Made by a program: the position numbers and the translations under genes. Below the pieces are notes generated by a model. That model searched no databases, had not been told where the DNA came from, and was given only the letters and a program-made list of their open reading frames with translations. Below, in pieces: positions 55,247 through 64,000 of a DNA stretch of 64,000 bases (position 1 is its first letter; the number at the start of each line of letters is the position of its first letter). This DNA is from Tianweitania sediminis (lineage in GTDB: Bacteria; Pseudomonadota; Alphaproteobacteria; Rhizobiales; Rhizobiaceae). Where the stretch lies: positions 248,001-312,000 of the forward strand of contig NZ_JAGIYY010000002.1 of NCBI RefSeq assembly GCF_017813335.1, in the 5' to 3' direction.

Positions 55247-55972
55247 TCAATCCCGTCCGGCTTCGGCCTCCACATTGCCGCGCCGGGCAAGGAAACGGGC
55301 GCCCATCATGCACAGTGAGGCCCAAACCGCCCCTGCAAGCCACCCCGCCAGCACGTCGCTTGGCCAATGGACGCCAAGGTAAACACGGCTGACACCCACC
55401 GAAAGGGTCGTAAGCGTCGCAAGCAGAAGAACGAACACTTTCAAGCGCCGGTGCGGAAGGGTCCGAGCGACCAGAACGCCAAGCGTCAGGTAAACCACCG
55501 CAGCCATCATGGAATGGCCGGACGGAAAGCTGGCCGTATGAACAAAGGAGCCATGCGGCACGAGATCGGGCCTCGGGCGATCGAACAGCCCCTTCGCAAG
55601 GCTCGAGATGAGGAGCCCGCCGCCCACCGCCACCAGAAGATAGATGGCGGAAGACCTTTTGCCCTGAAGAAGAAAGAAGGTGGCCACTGCAAGCGTCGCG
55701 AGCGTCAGGATGGCGATGCCGCCGGCGGCGGTGAGGTCGCGAAAAACCTCCTCGACCCACGGCGGTCCGATCGGGTTGTCCAACTCACCTTGCGTCCTCA
55801 TCAGGAGCAGAACATCACGGTCGAGATCATGCGTGGACCCCTGCACCACGGCTTCGGCAAGTTCGGCGAAGCCCCAGAACCCGGCAACCGTAATTGCCAG
55901 AACAAGAAGGGTTCCGAATTCCACATTGTGCCTGGCCCAACGGGCGGCGACGATCAGGGTGCTGGTCTTCAT
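55247..55972 (-). CDS. PAP2-family phosphatase
   Basis: A 241-aa membrane phosphatase with six helices. The three PAP2 motifs are complete: KGLFDRPRP near 129, FPSGHS near 147 and SRVYLGVHWPSD near 192. Likely substrates are undecaprenyl diphosphate or phosphatidic acid type lipids. The open frame goes up to 56200, but ATG 55972 gives a normal N-terminus (MKTSTLIVAARW). It is divergent from the DMT permease. Confidence 0.87.
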   Translation of the reverse strand: MKTSTLIVAARWARHNVEFGTLLVLAITVAGFWGFAELAEAVVQGSTHDLDRDVLLLMRTQGELDNPIGPPWVEEVFRDLTAAGGIAILTLATLAVATFFLLQGKRSSAIYLLVAVGGGLLISSLAKGLFDRPRPDLVPHGSFVHTASFPSGHSMMAAVVYLTLGVLVARTLPHRRLKVFVLLLATLTTLSVGVSRVYLGVHWPSDVLAGWLAGAVWASLCMMGARFLARRGNVEAEAGRD

Positions 55973-56114
55973 GGCACCCCGACATATGGCACGCCCAAAG
56001 CATTCGGCCACCCGGGTCGCCGTCGCACGGCGCAGATCGCCAGATGCGGTCCGGAGATCAGGACGACAGAAGGGGCATGATCTGTTAGGTCGACGCGACA
56101 CAGCGGATATCGAC

Positions 56115-56996
56115 ATGCAGCCAACGGCGGATCTGAAGCAAACGCACACGGCGGCGGGCATGGCGATGATGTGCATCGGCGTTGCGTGCTTGACGGTCAA
56201 CGATGCCCTGGCGAAGGCGCTGACGTCGACCTATTCGCCATTTCAGATCCTGTTCCTGCGCAACCTGATCGCGCTCCCTTTTGCGGTAGCAATTGCCGCA
56301 AGTCTGGGGGGAACGAGCGCATTGCGCTCGCATCGGCCTGTGGCGCATCTGCTGCGCGGCCTGCTCTGGATGGCCGCTGCCTTTCTGTTTGTTTCCGGAT
56401 TGCGCTACCTGGGGCTCGCGGAAGCCACCGCCCTCGTGTTCGTGGCGCCGCTGTTTATCACGGCGCTTTCCGCTCTGTTTCTCGGTGAACAGGTCGGTTG
56501 GAAGCGATGGCTTGCGGTTCTGGTCGGCTTTGCCGGTGTGTTGATCGCGGTGCGCCCCGGCGGCGACACGTTCCAGGTCGCGTCGTTGCTGCCGCTCGCA
56601 ACGGCACTCTTCTACGCGCTTCTGATGGTATCCGCCCGCTGGGTGGACAGGCGCGAAAGCGTTTGGACGCTGCTGCTTTACCTGACGGGCGCGGGTGCGC
56701 TGTTGAGTTCCCTTGTGGTGCCCTTTGTTTGGGTGCCCGTTCAATGGGACCATCTGGGCCTTTTTGCAGCCATCGCCCTCTTCGGAACGGCGGGAATGAC
56801 CTTGATGACCCAGGCCTTCCGCTTGGCGCCGGCCGTGGTGGTGGCGCCGCTCGACTACACCGCGCTGATCTGGGCCACCCTTCTAGGCTGGCTTGTTTGG
56901 AACGAATGGCCGGACGCGCCGGTGATCGTGGGGGCACTGGTAATCATCGGCAGCGGCGTTTTCACGATCTGGCGGGAAAACCGGCGGCGCCGGTAA
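56115..56996 (+). CDS. DMT/EamA family permease
   Basis: A 293-aa drug/metabolite superfamily permease with ten predicted helices in two EamA repeats. The first repeat contains FQILFLRNLIALPF and ends with LFLGEQVGWKRWLAVLVGFAG; the second ends with a shorter copy of the same pattern (LVWNEWPDAPVIVGALVIIG). The substrate is unknown. The frame is open from 55680, but ATG 56115 is the sensible start. It converges on the TonB-dependent receptor. Confidence 0.85.
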   Translation: MQPTADLKQTHTAAGMAMMCIGVACLTVNDALAKALTSTYSPFQILFLRNLIALPFAVAIAASLGGTSALRSHRPVAHLLRGLLWMAAAFLFVSGLRYLGLAEATALVFVAPLFITALSALFLGEQVGWKRWLAVLVGFAGVLIAVRPGGDTFQVASLLPLATALFYALLMVSARWVDRRESVWTLLLYLTGAGALLSSLVVPFVWVPVQWDHLGLFAAIALFGTAGMTLMTQAFRLAPAVVVAPLDYTALIWATLLGWLVWNEWPDAPVIVGALVIIGSGVFTIWRENRRRR

Positions 56997-57002
56997 GGAG
57001 CA

Positions 57003-57038
57003 ATCCTCCGCCAGCGCCGGAAGCTGCCGGCGGAGGAT
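57003..57038. terminator. Hairpin between convergent genes
   Basis: ATCCTCCGCC and GGCGGAGGAT are exact complements with a partly paired interior of 16 nt, placed 6 nt after the DMT permease stop and 22 nt after the receptor's stop on the other strand. No long T-run is present; it probably works for both genes. Confidence 0.6.
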
Positions 57039-57060
57039 CCGTATGGGCTCTCGAGTGTGC

Positions 57061-59187
57061 CTACCAGGTGTGGCGCAGCGTGGCCGAAACCGTGCGGCCC
57101 GGATTGTAGAAGTCCGCGCCGAAACCGCCGTACGCCACATGTTTCTCATCAAACAGGTTGGTGGCGTTGATCTGCAGCGATGTGTTTTCCACGATTTCGT
57201 AGTTCAGCGCTGCATCCACCACGACATGATCTCCGGTGCCGATCGTGTTGGCCGCATCGAAGAAATAGGTTCCGACATAGCGTGCGCCGCCGCCAATCGT
57301 CAGGTCTCCGCGCCAGCCTTCGCCGGGCAGGGTCCAGTCGAGCCACAACGAAGCCACATGCGCCGGCGTCTGCTGCGGCTGGTTGCCTTCATTGCCGCCG
57401 GTGCCGTTTTCGATGATCTCGGCGTCCAGGTAGGTATAAGCCGCCGTCATGCTGAAGTTCATCGGCAGTTCCGCCTTGGCTTCCAGATCCAGACCGCGCA
57501 CGCGCACTTCACCGATTGGCGAAGGCAGCAGCGTGATCGGATCCGTCACCGTGACGTTGGTCTTGCGCAGGTCGTAAACGGCGGCCGAGAACAGTGCCGG
57601 GAAGGCGAGGGGCTCGTACTTGACGCCGAGCTCGTATTGCTCGCCGCGCTCCACCTCGTTGGTCAAGGCGGAAGCAGGAACGGCCGACTCGGCATAGCTC
57701 GCATAAGCAGCCACTTCCGGCGTGATCTTGTAGGTCAGCCCGAAGCGCTTGGTGAACTCGCTTTCCTCCGCCCGGCTGAGCGCGCCGGTCAGCTGGTTCG
57801 TCTGGTCAATGTCGATCCAGTCGTTGCGCAGGCTGACGCTCGCGATGAGCTTGTCGAAAAAGGTGAGATCCTGCTGCGCGTAGAGGCCTGTGGTGTTGAG
57901 ATCCTGCTTGCTTGCGGCAAACAGCGGAACGGCGGTCGGTGCGCCGCTATAAACGGGATTGGTCCAGTCGATGCCGGGCGCCGCACCGAACCCCGTCTTG
58001 GAGTCGGACACCTGATCGTTGTGCATAATGCCAACCAAGGTCTGGCTGTCGATGTCGCCGAAGCTGGTGTCGTATTGGAGGCGCGCGTCGCCGATGAGCT
58101 GGCGCGCTTGCACGTCGCTGGTGAAGAAGGAGCGGTTGGCAACGGTGGAACCGTCTGTCGGCGTGGACGCGATGTAGGCGTAGCCGAAGTCGGTATGCGT
58201 ATCGCTGTAGCGTCCGTCGGCGGCGAATGACAGGCCGTTGCCGAAATCATGATCGAATTTGGCGGTCAGCGTGTTGCGCTCGGCGCCTCGGTAATTGAAG
58301 TCGGGTTCCCCGAAGAACGTGCTCCGCTCGAAGTCGATGCCGTTCGGATAGCCGCCGCTTCCGGGCACGCCATCCTTGTTGAGGTGATCGAACACCAGCG
58401 TCAGGTTGGTTTGGTCTGTTGGGCGCCAGGTCAGGCCGCCCATGATGAATTGCGCATCGTCCCGCGAGAAATCATACTCGTTGTCGGCATCCTTGAGCTT
58501 GCCGGTGAGACGATAGGACAGCGTGCCATCTTCGATGATGTCATCGCCAAAGTCGAAGCCCACTTCCTTGCGGTCAAAGGAGCCGCCGGTCACATAAGCC
58601 TCGCCCCAGCGGCCACGCTTCGGCGTTTTGGTGATGAAGTTGACTGCGCCGCCCGGATCCGAGACGCCGAACGTTGTGGATGCGCCGCCCTTCAGGACTT
58701 CAACGCGCTCATAGGCATAGGAGTCTTCGCGCAACGAGCCGAAGGCGCGGCCGAGGGTCAGGCCGTCGCGGTATTGAAAGGCATCGAAGCCGCGGATCTT
58801 GTAGTAGTCAAAACGTTCGTCGGCACCGTAGAAATCGGTGACCACGCCGGGCGTATAGGCGATGATCTCTTCCACCGTTTGCGCGTTGCGCTTCTCGATT
58901 TCCTTTGCGGTGATCACCGAAACCGAAGCAGGCGTTTCGAGCAGGGGACGCGCAATCTTGCCGCCGCTGGAGGCCTTCGTGGCAACAATGGTGTTGGCGT
59001 CATCATCCCCAGTGCCACCGCCGGCACCGCCGCTTTGCACCACAACCTCTTCCAGCACGACTGCGGCGCCTTCCTGAGCCAGGAGTTCCGCCGGGGTCAA
59101 CGCGATAAGCGCCGTACATCCGAGAAGAAGTGCGCGTCGGCGGGCTGCATTGGCTTGCTTTGCTTTGCGGATCGGGTGGGTGGTCAT
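57061..59187 (-). CDS. TonB-dependent siderophore receptor
   Basis: A 708-aa outer-membrane receptor of the FhuA-like type, probably for a hydroxamate siderophore. After a signal peptide (about 38 residues, cut near LLA) there is a TonB-box-like LEEVVVQ, a plug domain with SVITAKEIEKRNAQTVEEII and GVVTDFYG, and a 22-strand-type barrel to the C-terminus. The barrel ends with LRHTW, the aromatic terminal residue needed by the BAM machinery. It is divergent from the binding protein and transporter genes, with an iron-type operator between. Confidence 0.9.
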   Translation of the reverse strand: MTTHPIRKAKQANAARRRALLLGCTALIALTPAELLAQEGAAVVLEEVVVQSGGAGGGTGDDDANTIVATKASSGGKIARPLLETPASVSVITAKEIEKRNAQTVEEIIAYTPGVVTDFYGADERFDYYKIRGFDAFQYRDGLTLGRAFGSLREDSYAYERVEVLKGGASTTFGVSDPGGAVNFITKTPKRGRWGEAYVTGGSFDRKEVGFDFGDDIIEDGTLSYRLTGKLKDADNEYDFSRDDAQFIMGGLTWRPTDQTNLTLVFDHLNKDGVPGSGGYPNGIDFERSTFFGEPDFNYRGAERNTLTAKFDHDFGNGLSFAADGRYSDTHTDFGYAYIASTPTDGSTVANRSFFTSDVQARQLIGDARLQYDTSFGDIDSQTLVGIMHNDQVSDSKTGFGAAPGIDWTNPVYSGAPTAVPLFAASKQDLNTTGLYAQQDLTFFDKLIASVSLRNDWIDIDQTNQLTGALSRAEESEFTKRFGLTYKITPEVAAYASYAESAVPASALTNEVERGEQYELGVKYEPLAFPALFSAAVYDLRKTNVTVTDPITLLPSPIGEVRVRGLDLEAKAELPMNFSMTAAYTYLDAEIIENGTGGNEGNQPQQTPAHVASLWLDWTLPGEGWRGDLTIGGGARYVGTYFFDAANTIGTGDHVVVDAALNYEIVENTSLQINATNLFDEKHVAYGGFGADFYNPGRTVSATLRHTW

Positions 59188-59254
59188 GCTGAAATTCCGG
59201 AACGTTGATGATTGCTAAGCTGGCGTATCCGCTGGCGATGTGCGCTGCACCTAA

Positions 59255-59273
59255 CTTGAGCATCATTATCAAG
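59255..59273. promoter_or_regulatory. Iron-responsive operator (RirA-type TGA-N9-TCA)
   Basis: CTTGA-N9-TCAAG is an exact inverted repeat matching the rhizobial iron-responsive operator TGA-N9-TCA bound by RirA. It lies 68 nt before the receptor start and 130 nt before the binding-protein start, so it can serve both. The neighbouring AT-rich stretch (ATTATCAAGTATTG) is also like a promoter -10 region. Confidence 0.7.
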
Positions 59274-59402
59274 TATTGTAAATTCCTCTTCTACGGACCT
59301 GCGGAAATTTCCCCGGCTGCAGCAGCGCTGTTCGGCAAGCTTGTTGACGGCTGTGCGAAAAGATGACTAGGGATCTCCACTTCAAAAGGAGGCTCAGCCC
59401 TC

Positions 59403-60401
59403 ATGCTTCGGTTCTTCCGTTCTCTGCCCATTCTCGTAGTCGCAGTGGTCTTCTTCGCGGCGGCAAATGCAGCGCGCGCGCAGGACGACACCGAATTTCC
59501 TCTTGTGATCCAGCACGCGCTGGGCACCACCACCATCAAGAAAAAGCCGCGTCGCGTTGCGACGGTCGCTTGGGCAAACCATGAGGTGCCGCTGGCCCTC
59601 GGGGTGGTTCCGGTGGGCTTTGCGGCAGCCAATTTTGGGGACGATGATGGCGACGGCGTTTTGCCCTGGGTGGCCGGCAAGCTGAACGAGCTAGGCGCGC
59701 AGACGCCTGTTCTGTTCGACGAAGGCGATGGCATCGATTTCGAAGCGGTTGCCGCCACGGAGCCGGACGTGATCCTGGCTGCCTATTCCGGGCTGAGCCA
59801 GGCTGACTACGACACGCTGAGCCAGATCGCGCCGGTGGTTGCGTATCCCACCACGCCCTGGTCCACCGACTGGAAGGAAATGATCCGCCTGAACAGCAGC
59901 GCCCTAGGGATGAAGAAGGAAGGCGAGGCGCTGATTGCGGGGATCGAGGGCAACATTGCAGCAGCCGTGGCCAGGCACCCGACGCTCAAGGGCAAGACCG
60001 CGATGTTTGTCACGCATCTGGACCCGTTCGACCTGAGCGTGGTCAACTTCTACACCACCAATGATACCCGTGTGCGCTTCTTCGCCGACCTCGGATTAGA
60101 GGCGCCCAAGAGCGTGCTGGATGCGTCAAGCAGCGGTGTTTATGCCGGATCCATCAGCGCCGAACATGTTGATGCTTTCGATGATGTGGACGTCCTTGTC
60201 ACCTACGGCAACGCGGACCTCCTCGCGGCCATGGCGGCAAATCCGCTTCTGGGACGCATGCCGGCCGTGAAGAACAATGCGATCGTCACGCTTGGACGAG
60301 ATCCCCTGGGCACGGCCGCCAATCCCACGCCCTTGTCGATCTCCTGGGTGTTGGAAGACTACGTGTCGCTCTTGGCGGGCGCTGCCGAGAAGTCGGAATA
60401 A
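59403..60401 (+). CDS. Siderophore ABC transporter substrate-binding protein
   Basis: A 332-aa periplasmic binding protein of the PF01497 (FepB/FhuD-like) group. A signal peptide ends near ARA-QDD (residue 24). The mature protein has the typical first strand FPLVIQHALGTTTIKKKPRR and the class-specific PDVILAAYSGL segment near 120. AGGAGG lies 11 nt before ATG 59403. It starts the operon for two permeases, an ATPase and a siderophore-interacting protein, and should receive the Fe-siderophore that the receptor brings in. Confidence 0.88.
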   Translation: MLRFFRSLPILVVAVVFFAAANAARAQDDTEFPLVIQHALGTTTIKKKPRRVATVAWANHEVPLALGVVPVGFAAANFGDDDGDGVLPWVAGKLNELGAQTPVLFDEGDGIDFEAVAATEPDVILAAYSGLSQADYDTLSQIAPVVAYPTTPWSTDWKEMIRLNSSALGMKKEGEALIAGIEGNIAAAVARHPTLKGKTAMFVTHLDPFDLSVVNFYTTNDTRVRFFADLGLEAPKSVLDASSSGVYAGSISAEHVDAFDDVDVLVTYGNADLLAAMAANPLLGRMPAVKNNAIVTLGRDPLGTAANPTPLSISWVLEDYVSLLAGAAEKSE

Positions 60402-60403
60402 CC

Positions 60404-61447
60404 GTGTCCGATCTTCAACCGCGGCGCTTGGCTGCCATTCCCGCTCTCCGTTTCCACCGACCCAGCCGCGTCTTTTGGCTGGCCATCATGCTGGCCGCCC
60501 TCGCTGTCTTGACGGTTTTGTCGGTTGCCGTGGGGACGCGCGACGTGGCGTGGCACGATGTTTTCCCCGCGCTTGCGGGTCACGTGGAAAGCATCGAACA
60601 AGCGGCCGTTGCGGTGCGCATTCCCCGAACCCTCCTTGCCGTTCTTGCGGGCGCGGCGCTTGCGGTTTCCGGAACCGTCATGCAGGGCGTGACGCGCAAC
60701 CCGCTGGCCGAGCCTGGCATCCTCGGGGTCAACATGGGCGCCTCGCTCGCAATCGCCATCGGAGTCGCCTGGTTCGGCATCGCGTCGACCCAAGCCTTCA
60801 TCTGGACGGCAATTGCTGGCGCGTGGGGCACGGCAATCTTTGTCTACGCAATCGGCTCGCTTGGACGCGGCGGTGCAACGCCGCTCAAGCTGGCTTTGGC
60901 CGGCACGGCCACGAACGTTGCCTTTGTTTCGCTGGTGCTGGCTGTTTTGCTGACGCGCAACGACGTCGCAGGAGGCATGCGATCCTGGCAGGTGGGCGGC
61001 GTCGGAGGGGCGACCAATGATCGAACCGCGGCGATCCTGCCCTTCCTCGCCGCCGGGTTCGTTGTCAGCCTCCTGTCGGCCCGCAAGCTGAACTCGCTGG
61101 CCCTTGGCGACGATGTAGCGGCTGGCTTGGGTGAACGCGTTGCGCGCACGCGTGTTGTGGCGTCGTTTGGCGCAATCCTGTTGTGTGGCGCCACCACTGC
61201 GGCCTGCGGGCCGATCGCCTTCGTTGGGCTGGTTGTGCCGCATCTCTGTCGCAGCCTGTTCGGCTCCGATTATCGATGGCTGGTGCCGATCGGTGCCGTC
61301 GCGGGCGCGAGCCTGCTGCTGGTGGCTGATGTCGTCGGGCGCGTCGTGGCGCGACCCAGCGAACTCGATGTCGGCATCGTCACCGCCTTCCTTGGCGCGC
61401 CCTTCTTTGTCTGGATCGTACGGCGCCAAAGGATCCGCGAACTGTGA
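60404..61447 (+). CDS. Iron-siderophore ABC transporter permease 1 (FecCD)
   Basis: A 347-aa FecCD-family permease with nine to ten helices. RIPRTLLAVLAGAALAVSGTVMQ near residue 73 and the LAEPGILGVNMGAS block are hallmarks, and CGPIAFVGLVVPH near 267 is the conserved coupling region. The start is GTG, 2 nt after the binding-protein stop. The stop overlaps the second permease, as in FepDG-type systems. Confidence 0.88.
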   Translation: MSDLQPRRLAAIPALRFHRPSRVFWLAIMLAALAVLTVLSVAVGTRDVAWHDVFPALAGHVESIEQAAVAVRIPRTLLAVLAGAALAVSGTVMQGVTRNPLAEPGILGVNMGASLAIAIGVAWFGIASTQAFIWTAIAGAWGTAIFVYAIGSLGRGGATPLKLALAGTATNVAFVSLVLAVLLTRNDVAGGMRSWQVGGVGGATNDRTAAILPFLAAGFVVSLLSARKLNSLALGDDVAAGLGERVARTRVVASFGAILLCGATTAACGPIAFVGLVVPHLCRSLFGSDYRWLVPIGAVAGASLLLVADVVGRVVARPSELDVGIVTAFLGAPFFVWIVRRQRIREL

Positions 61448-62484
61448 CTGCGCTCGCCTTCACCGCTGATCATGTTGCCCACGGCCGGCGCCAACGAAGG
61501 AACACGTGCCGCCGTGTGATCGGCTGCGCAGTGGTGGCGCTGGCCGCGGCTTTCGCGCTGACCCTGACTCTCGGGCAATCCTTCACGCCGCCTCAGGTGG
61601 TGCTTGACGTTCTGCTTGGAAAGGATGTGCCGGGCGCTTCTTTCACGATCGGGCAATTGCGCTTGCCCCGTGCGGTTCTCGCGATTCTTGCGGGCCTGAG
61701 CTTCGGCTTGAGCGGTGCGGCGTTCCAGATCATGCTGCGCAACCCTCTCGCCAGCCCGGACATCATCGGCATCAGCTTCGGTGCGAGTGCGGCGGCCGTG
61801 TTCGCGATCGTCTTCCTGTCGGCAAGCGGCGCCGTGGTGTCGCTCTTAGCCGTGACGGGCGGCCTCGCTGTTGCCGTTGCGATCTACGGTCTCTCATCCC
61901 GCAACGGAGTCGCAGGCACGCGCTTCATCCTGGTGGGCATCGGCGTCGCAGCCATGCTGGAAAGCTTTATCTCCTATACGCTCTCGCAGGCGCCGTCCTG
62001 GAACCTTCAGGAGGCCATGCGCTGGCTGACTGGCAGCGTGAATGGCGCCCAGCTCCAGCAGGCGCTGCCGCTTTCCGCGGCGCTGGTCGGCTTCGGCGGA
62101 TTGCTGCTCAGCCAGGCACGCAACCTCGAAGCATTGCGTCTCGGCGACGACATGGCGGCGGGGCTCGGCGTGAACGTCGCGCGCACACGGCTCCTTGTGA
62201 TCATGGGTGCAGTGGGCGTGCTTGCCGTTGCCACCGCCGTGACTGGCCCCATCGCCTTCGTGGCCTTTCTGTCCGGGCCAATCGCCGCGCGCCTGGTGGG
62301 CAGCGAAGGCTCTCTCCTGATGCCGTCGGCGCTGGTGGGAGCGATTCTCGTGCTTGGCGGCGATTACGTCGGTCAGTTCCTTCTGCCGACGCGCTACCCG
62401 GTTGGTGTGGTGACAGGCGCGCTAGGGGCACCCTACCTGATCTACCTCATCGTGCGGGTGAACCGAACGGGGCGCTCGCTGTGA
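61444..62484 (+). CDS. Iron-siderophore ABC transporter permease 2 (FecCD)
   Basis: The second permease, 346 aa, with RLPRAVLAILAGLSFGLSGAAFQ near residue 72, LASPDIIGISFGAS, and GPIAFVAFLSGPIA near 273. The GTG start overlaps permease 1 by 4 nt, and the end overlaps the ATPase by 4 nt. The two permeases form a heterodimer. Confidence 0.88.
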   Translation: MTALAFTADHVAHGRRQRRNTCRRVIGCAVVALAAAFALTLTLGQSFTPPQVVLDVLLGKDVPGASFTIGQLRLPRAVLAILAGLSFGLSGAAFQIMLRNPLASPDIIGISFGASAAAVFAIVFLSASGAVVSLLAVTGGLAVAVAIYGLSSRNGVAGTRFILVGIGVAAMLESFISYTLSQAPSWNLQEAMRWLTGSVNGAQLQQALPLSAALVGFGGLLLSQARNLEALRLGDDMAAGLGVNVARTRLLVIMGAVGVLAVATAVTGPIAFVAFLSGPIAARLVGSEGSLLMPSALVGAILVLGGDYVGQFLLPTRYPVGVVTGALGAPYLIYLIVRVNRTGRSL

Positions 62485-63293
62485 CGCACCACCGTCTCTT
62501 CGTGCAGGATCTTGCCGCCGGTTATGGCGATCGCAACGTGTTTGCCGGGCTCGACCTCGACGTGCTTCCGGCAAAGATCACGGCGATCGTCGGTGCCAAC
62601 GCTTGCGGAAAGTCCACGCTGTTGCGGGCCATGTCGCGGCTCCTGCCTCCAAGGCAGGGTCAGGTGCTGCTCGACGGAAAGTCGATCCACACCATGCCGC
62701 CGCGCAAGCTCGCACAAACGCTCGGCCTTCTGCCGCAATCGCCGATTGCACCCGAAGGCATCACGGTTTCCGATCTCGTGGGGCGCGGCCGTCATCCGCA
62801 TCAGGGCGTTTTTTCTCGCTGGACCAGGCAAGACGACGAGGCCGTTGCCGCCGCACTGCAAGCCACCAACACCACCGATCTTGCCGAACGGCCGGTGGAT
62901 GAGCTTTCTGGCGGTCAGCGTCAGCGCATCTGGATCGCCATGGCGCTTGCCCAGCAAACGGACATCCTGCTCCTCGACGAGCCGACCACCTTTCTGGACA
63001 TCGCGCACCAAGTCGAAGTTCTCGACCTTCTGGTTGACCTCAATCAGACCCGCGGCACGACGATCATCATGGTTTTGCACGACCTCAACCTCGCGGCACG
63101 CTACGCGGACCATCTGGTTGCCATGGCGGATGGGCGGCTGCATGCGAGAGGAACGCCGGGAGACGTCCTGACGGTTGAAACCGTGCGCGACGTTTTTGGG
63201 CTGGAAAGCAGCATCGTCGCGGATCCCCTGAGTGGTCGCCCGCTGATGCTGCCGATCGGCCGCCATCGCATAAAAAGGGAGGAGGTCGCATGA
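62481..63293 (+). CDS. Iron-siderophore ABC transporter ATPase
   Basis: A 270-aa ATPase of the FepC/FecE type. Walker A GANACGKST has Cys where Gly is common; signature LSGGQRQR lies near 143 and Walker B ILLLDEP near 163, followed by the switch His in VLHDLNLAA. GTG start, overlapping the permease; the stop overlaps the next gene (ATGA). Confidence 0.88.
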   Translation: MTHHRLFVQDLAAGYGDRNVFAGLDLDVLPAKITAIVGANACGKSTLLRAMSRLLPPRQGQVLLDGKSIHTMPPRKLAQTLGLLPQSPIAPEGITVSDLVGRGRHPHQGVFSRWTRQDDEAVAAALQATNTTDLAERPVDELSGGQRQRIWIAMALAQQTDILLLDEPTTFLDIAHQVEVLDLLVDLNQTRGTTIIMVLHDLNLAARYADHLVAMADGRLHARGTPGDVLTVETVRDVFGLESSIVADPLSGRPLMLPIGRHRIKREEVA

Positions 63294-64000
63294 GCCTCGT
63301 CGTGGAAGAACAAGACATCATGGGAGACCAGACCTTCGTGCTCGCCGGCACGGCACGACCCCGGGATGCCGCATGGATGCTGGACGAAATGTGCGAGCAC
63401 TTCGTCGAGCACGCGTCGGTTCAGCGGACGGGCGCGTCGGCCCTGATGAAAAGCGCCTTGGGAACGGCCGCCTTCGCGCTGGTTGATGGTCGGATTGAGA
63501 TCAAGATCGCAGCGCCGTCCAGCCAATCCCTTCAACTGGCGCAAAACTCCATCGCCGAGCACATGTTCTACTTTGCGGGCGAGGATCCGCTCGAGCTCAG
63601 TTGGTCGTCTGCGAGCGAGCCCAAGCCGCTTCCGAACTTCCGCGAGGCCATTGTGGTGCGCACCGAAGCGGTCACGCCGCATATGCGCCGCGTCGTCTTG
63701 CGCTGCGATGACGTGTCTGCCTTTGCCGGCGGCGGCATGCATGTGCGCCTGCTCCTTCCGCCGCCAGGACGTAACCCCGTTTGGCCGAACATGGGCGCGG
63801 ACGGGCGGCTGGCCTGGCCGGAGGGCGACGATGAACTGGTGGTGCGCGTTTACACGATCCGCTTCGTTGACAGAGAGCGCCGCGAAGTGTCGATCGATTT
63901 TCTGCAGCACCCGATGCCGGACGTCGCAACGCCCGGCGCTGATTTCGCCCGGGATGCAAAGGTGGGTCAGGTGATCGGCATGCTTGGACCAGGAGGCGGC
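63290..64000 (+). CDS. Siderophore-interacting protein with N-terminal DUF2218 (3' end outside window)
   Basis: The first 237 codons of a FAD-dependent ferric-siderophore reductase. Residues 1-110 match DUF2218 (ARPRDAAWMLDEMCEHFVEHA), and from about 120 the SIP FAD-binding domain begins (REAIVVRTEAVTPHMRRVVL), with RVYTIR near 185 as the flavin-contacting RxYT motif. It should release iron in the cytoplasm by reduction. GGAGG lies 5 nt before ATG 63290, which overlaps the ATPase stop. The NAD(P)H-binding part lies beyond the window end. Confidence 0.87.
   Translation, partial: MSLVVEEQDIMGDQTFVLAGTARPRDAAWMLDEMCEHFVEHASVQRTGASALMKSALGTAAFALVDGRIEIKIAAPSSQSLQLAQNSIAEHMFYFAGEDPLELSWSSASEPKPLPNFREAIVVRTEAVTPHMRRVVLRCDDVSAFAGGGMHVRLLLPPPGRNPVWPNMGADGRLAWPEGDDELVVRVYTIRFVDRERREVSIDFLQHPMPDVATPGADFARDAKVGQVIGMLGPGGG

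Overview
The window reads as ordinary high-GC chromosome of an alphaproteobacterium, most likely of the Hyphomicrobiales (Rhizobiales; Rhizobiaceae/Phyllobacteriaceae-like). The main grounds are the gene order pmbA-cysQ-DUF4170-DUF374 acyltransferase-waaA-lpxK facing mutL-DUF2093, a rhizobial-type glycerol ABC transporter (glpSTPQUV order), an endonuclease-type MutL, a TGA-N9-TCA iron operator of the RirA kind and an EcfG-like GGAAC...GTT promoter. Family names come from sequence recognition alone; no database search was run. No CRISPR array, intact insertion sequence, prophage or rRNA was seen.

Layout. 1-12.8 kb: cell-envelope and housekeeping block (patatin phospholipase, PmbA, CysQ, lipid A/Kdo genes, MutL), then a three-gene set (initiating sugar transferase, 4-keto reductase, membrane 4,6-dehydratase) that fits synthesis and transfer of a dideoxy amino sugar such as QuiNAc onto the O-antigen carrier. 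12.8-16.4 kb: a looser, accessory-looking stretch with two small unknown genes, tRNA-Gln(CTG), a frameshifted response-regulator relic and a divergent merR/MFS pair sharing a MerR-type promoter. 16.4-22.5 kb: six-gene glycerol-type ABC transporter. 22.6-24.2 kb: ECF sigma factor, anti-sigma factor and a small secreted protein.

24.5-33.8 kb is the most distinctive region. It is a self-contained importer plus amide/N-acyl chemistry locus: N-formylglutamate amidohydrolase-like protein, complete branched-chain-type ABC transporter, two isochorismatase-fold cysteine hydrolases, a glutamine-synthetase-like ligase and an RpiR regulator. Both divergent promoters carry almost the same 23-bp sequence (20/23 identical), so the whole locus looks like one regulon for an unidentified nitrogen compound.

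34-52 kb: membrane and signalling genes (DUF2254, an MHYT hybrid kinase, a GAF-GGDEF-PilZ protein, a KaiC-like ATPase in an operon with a PAS hybrid kinase), a cobalamin riboswitch in front of a BtuFCD-type transporter, a ZIP-like protein, an AI-2E transporter, and secreted EF-hand and PepSY-like proteins. 52.4-56 kb: CioAB-type cytochrome bd oxidase with its small DUF2474 partner, a PAP2 phosphatase and a DMT permease. 57-64 kb: siderophore uptake (TonB receptor divergent from SBP, two permeases, ATPase and a siderophore-interacting reductase cut by the window edge) with an iron operator between the two arms.

Several real genes are very short (44, 41 and 49 codons at 13425, 35582 and 52606) and would be missed by a usual length cut-off.
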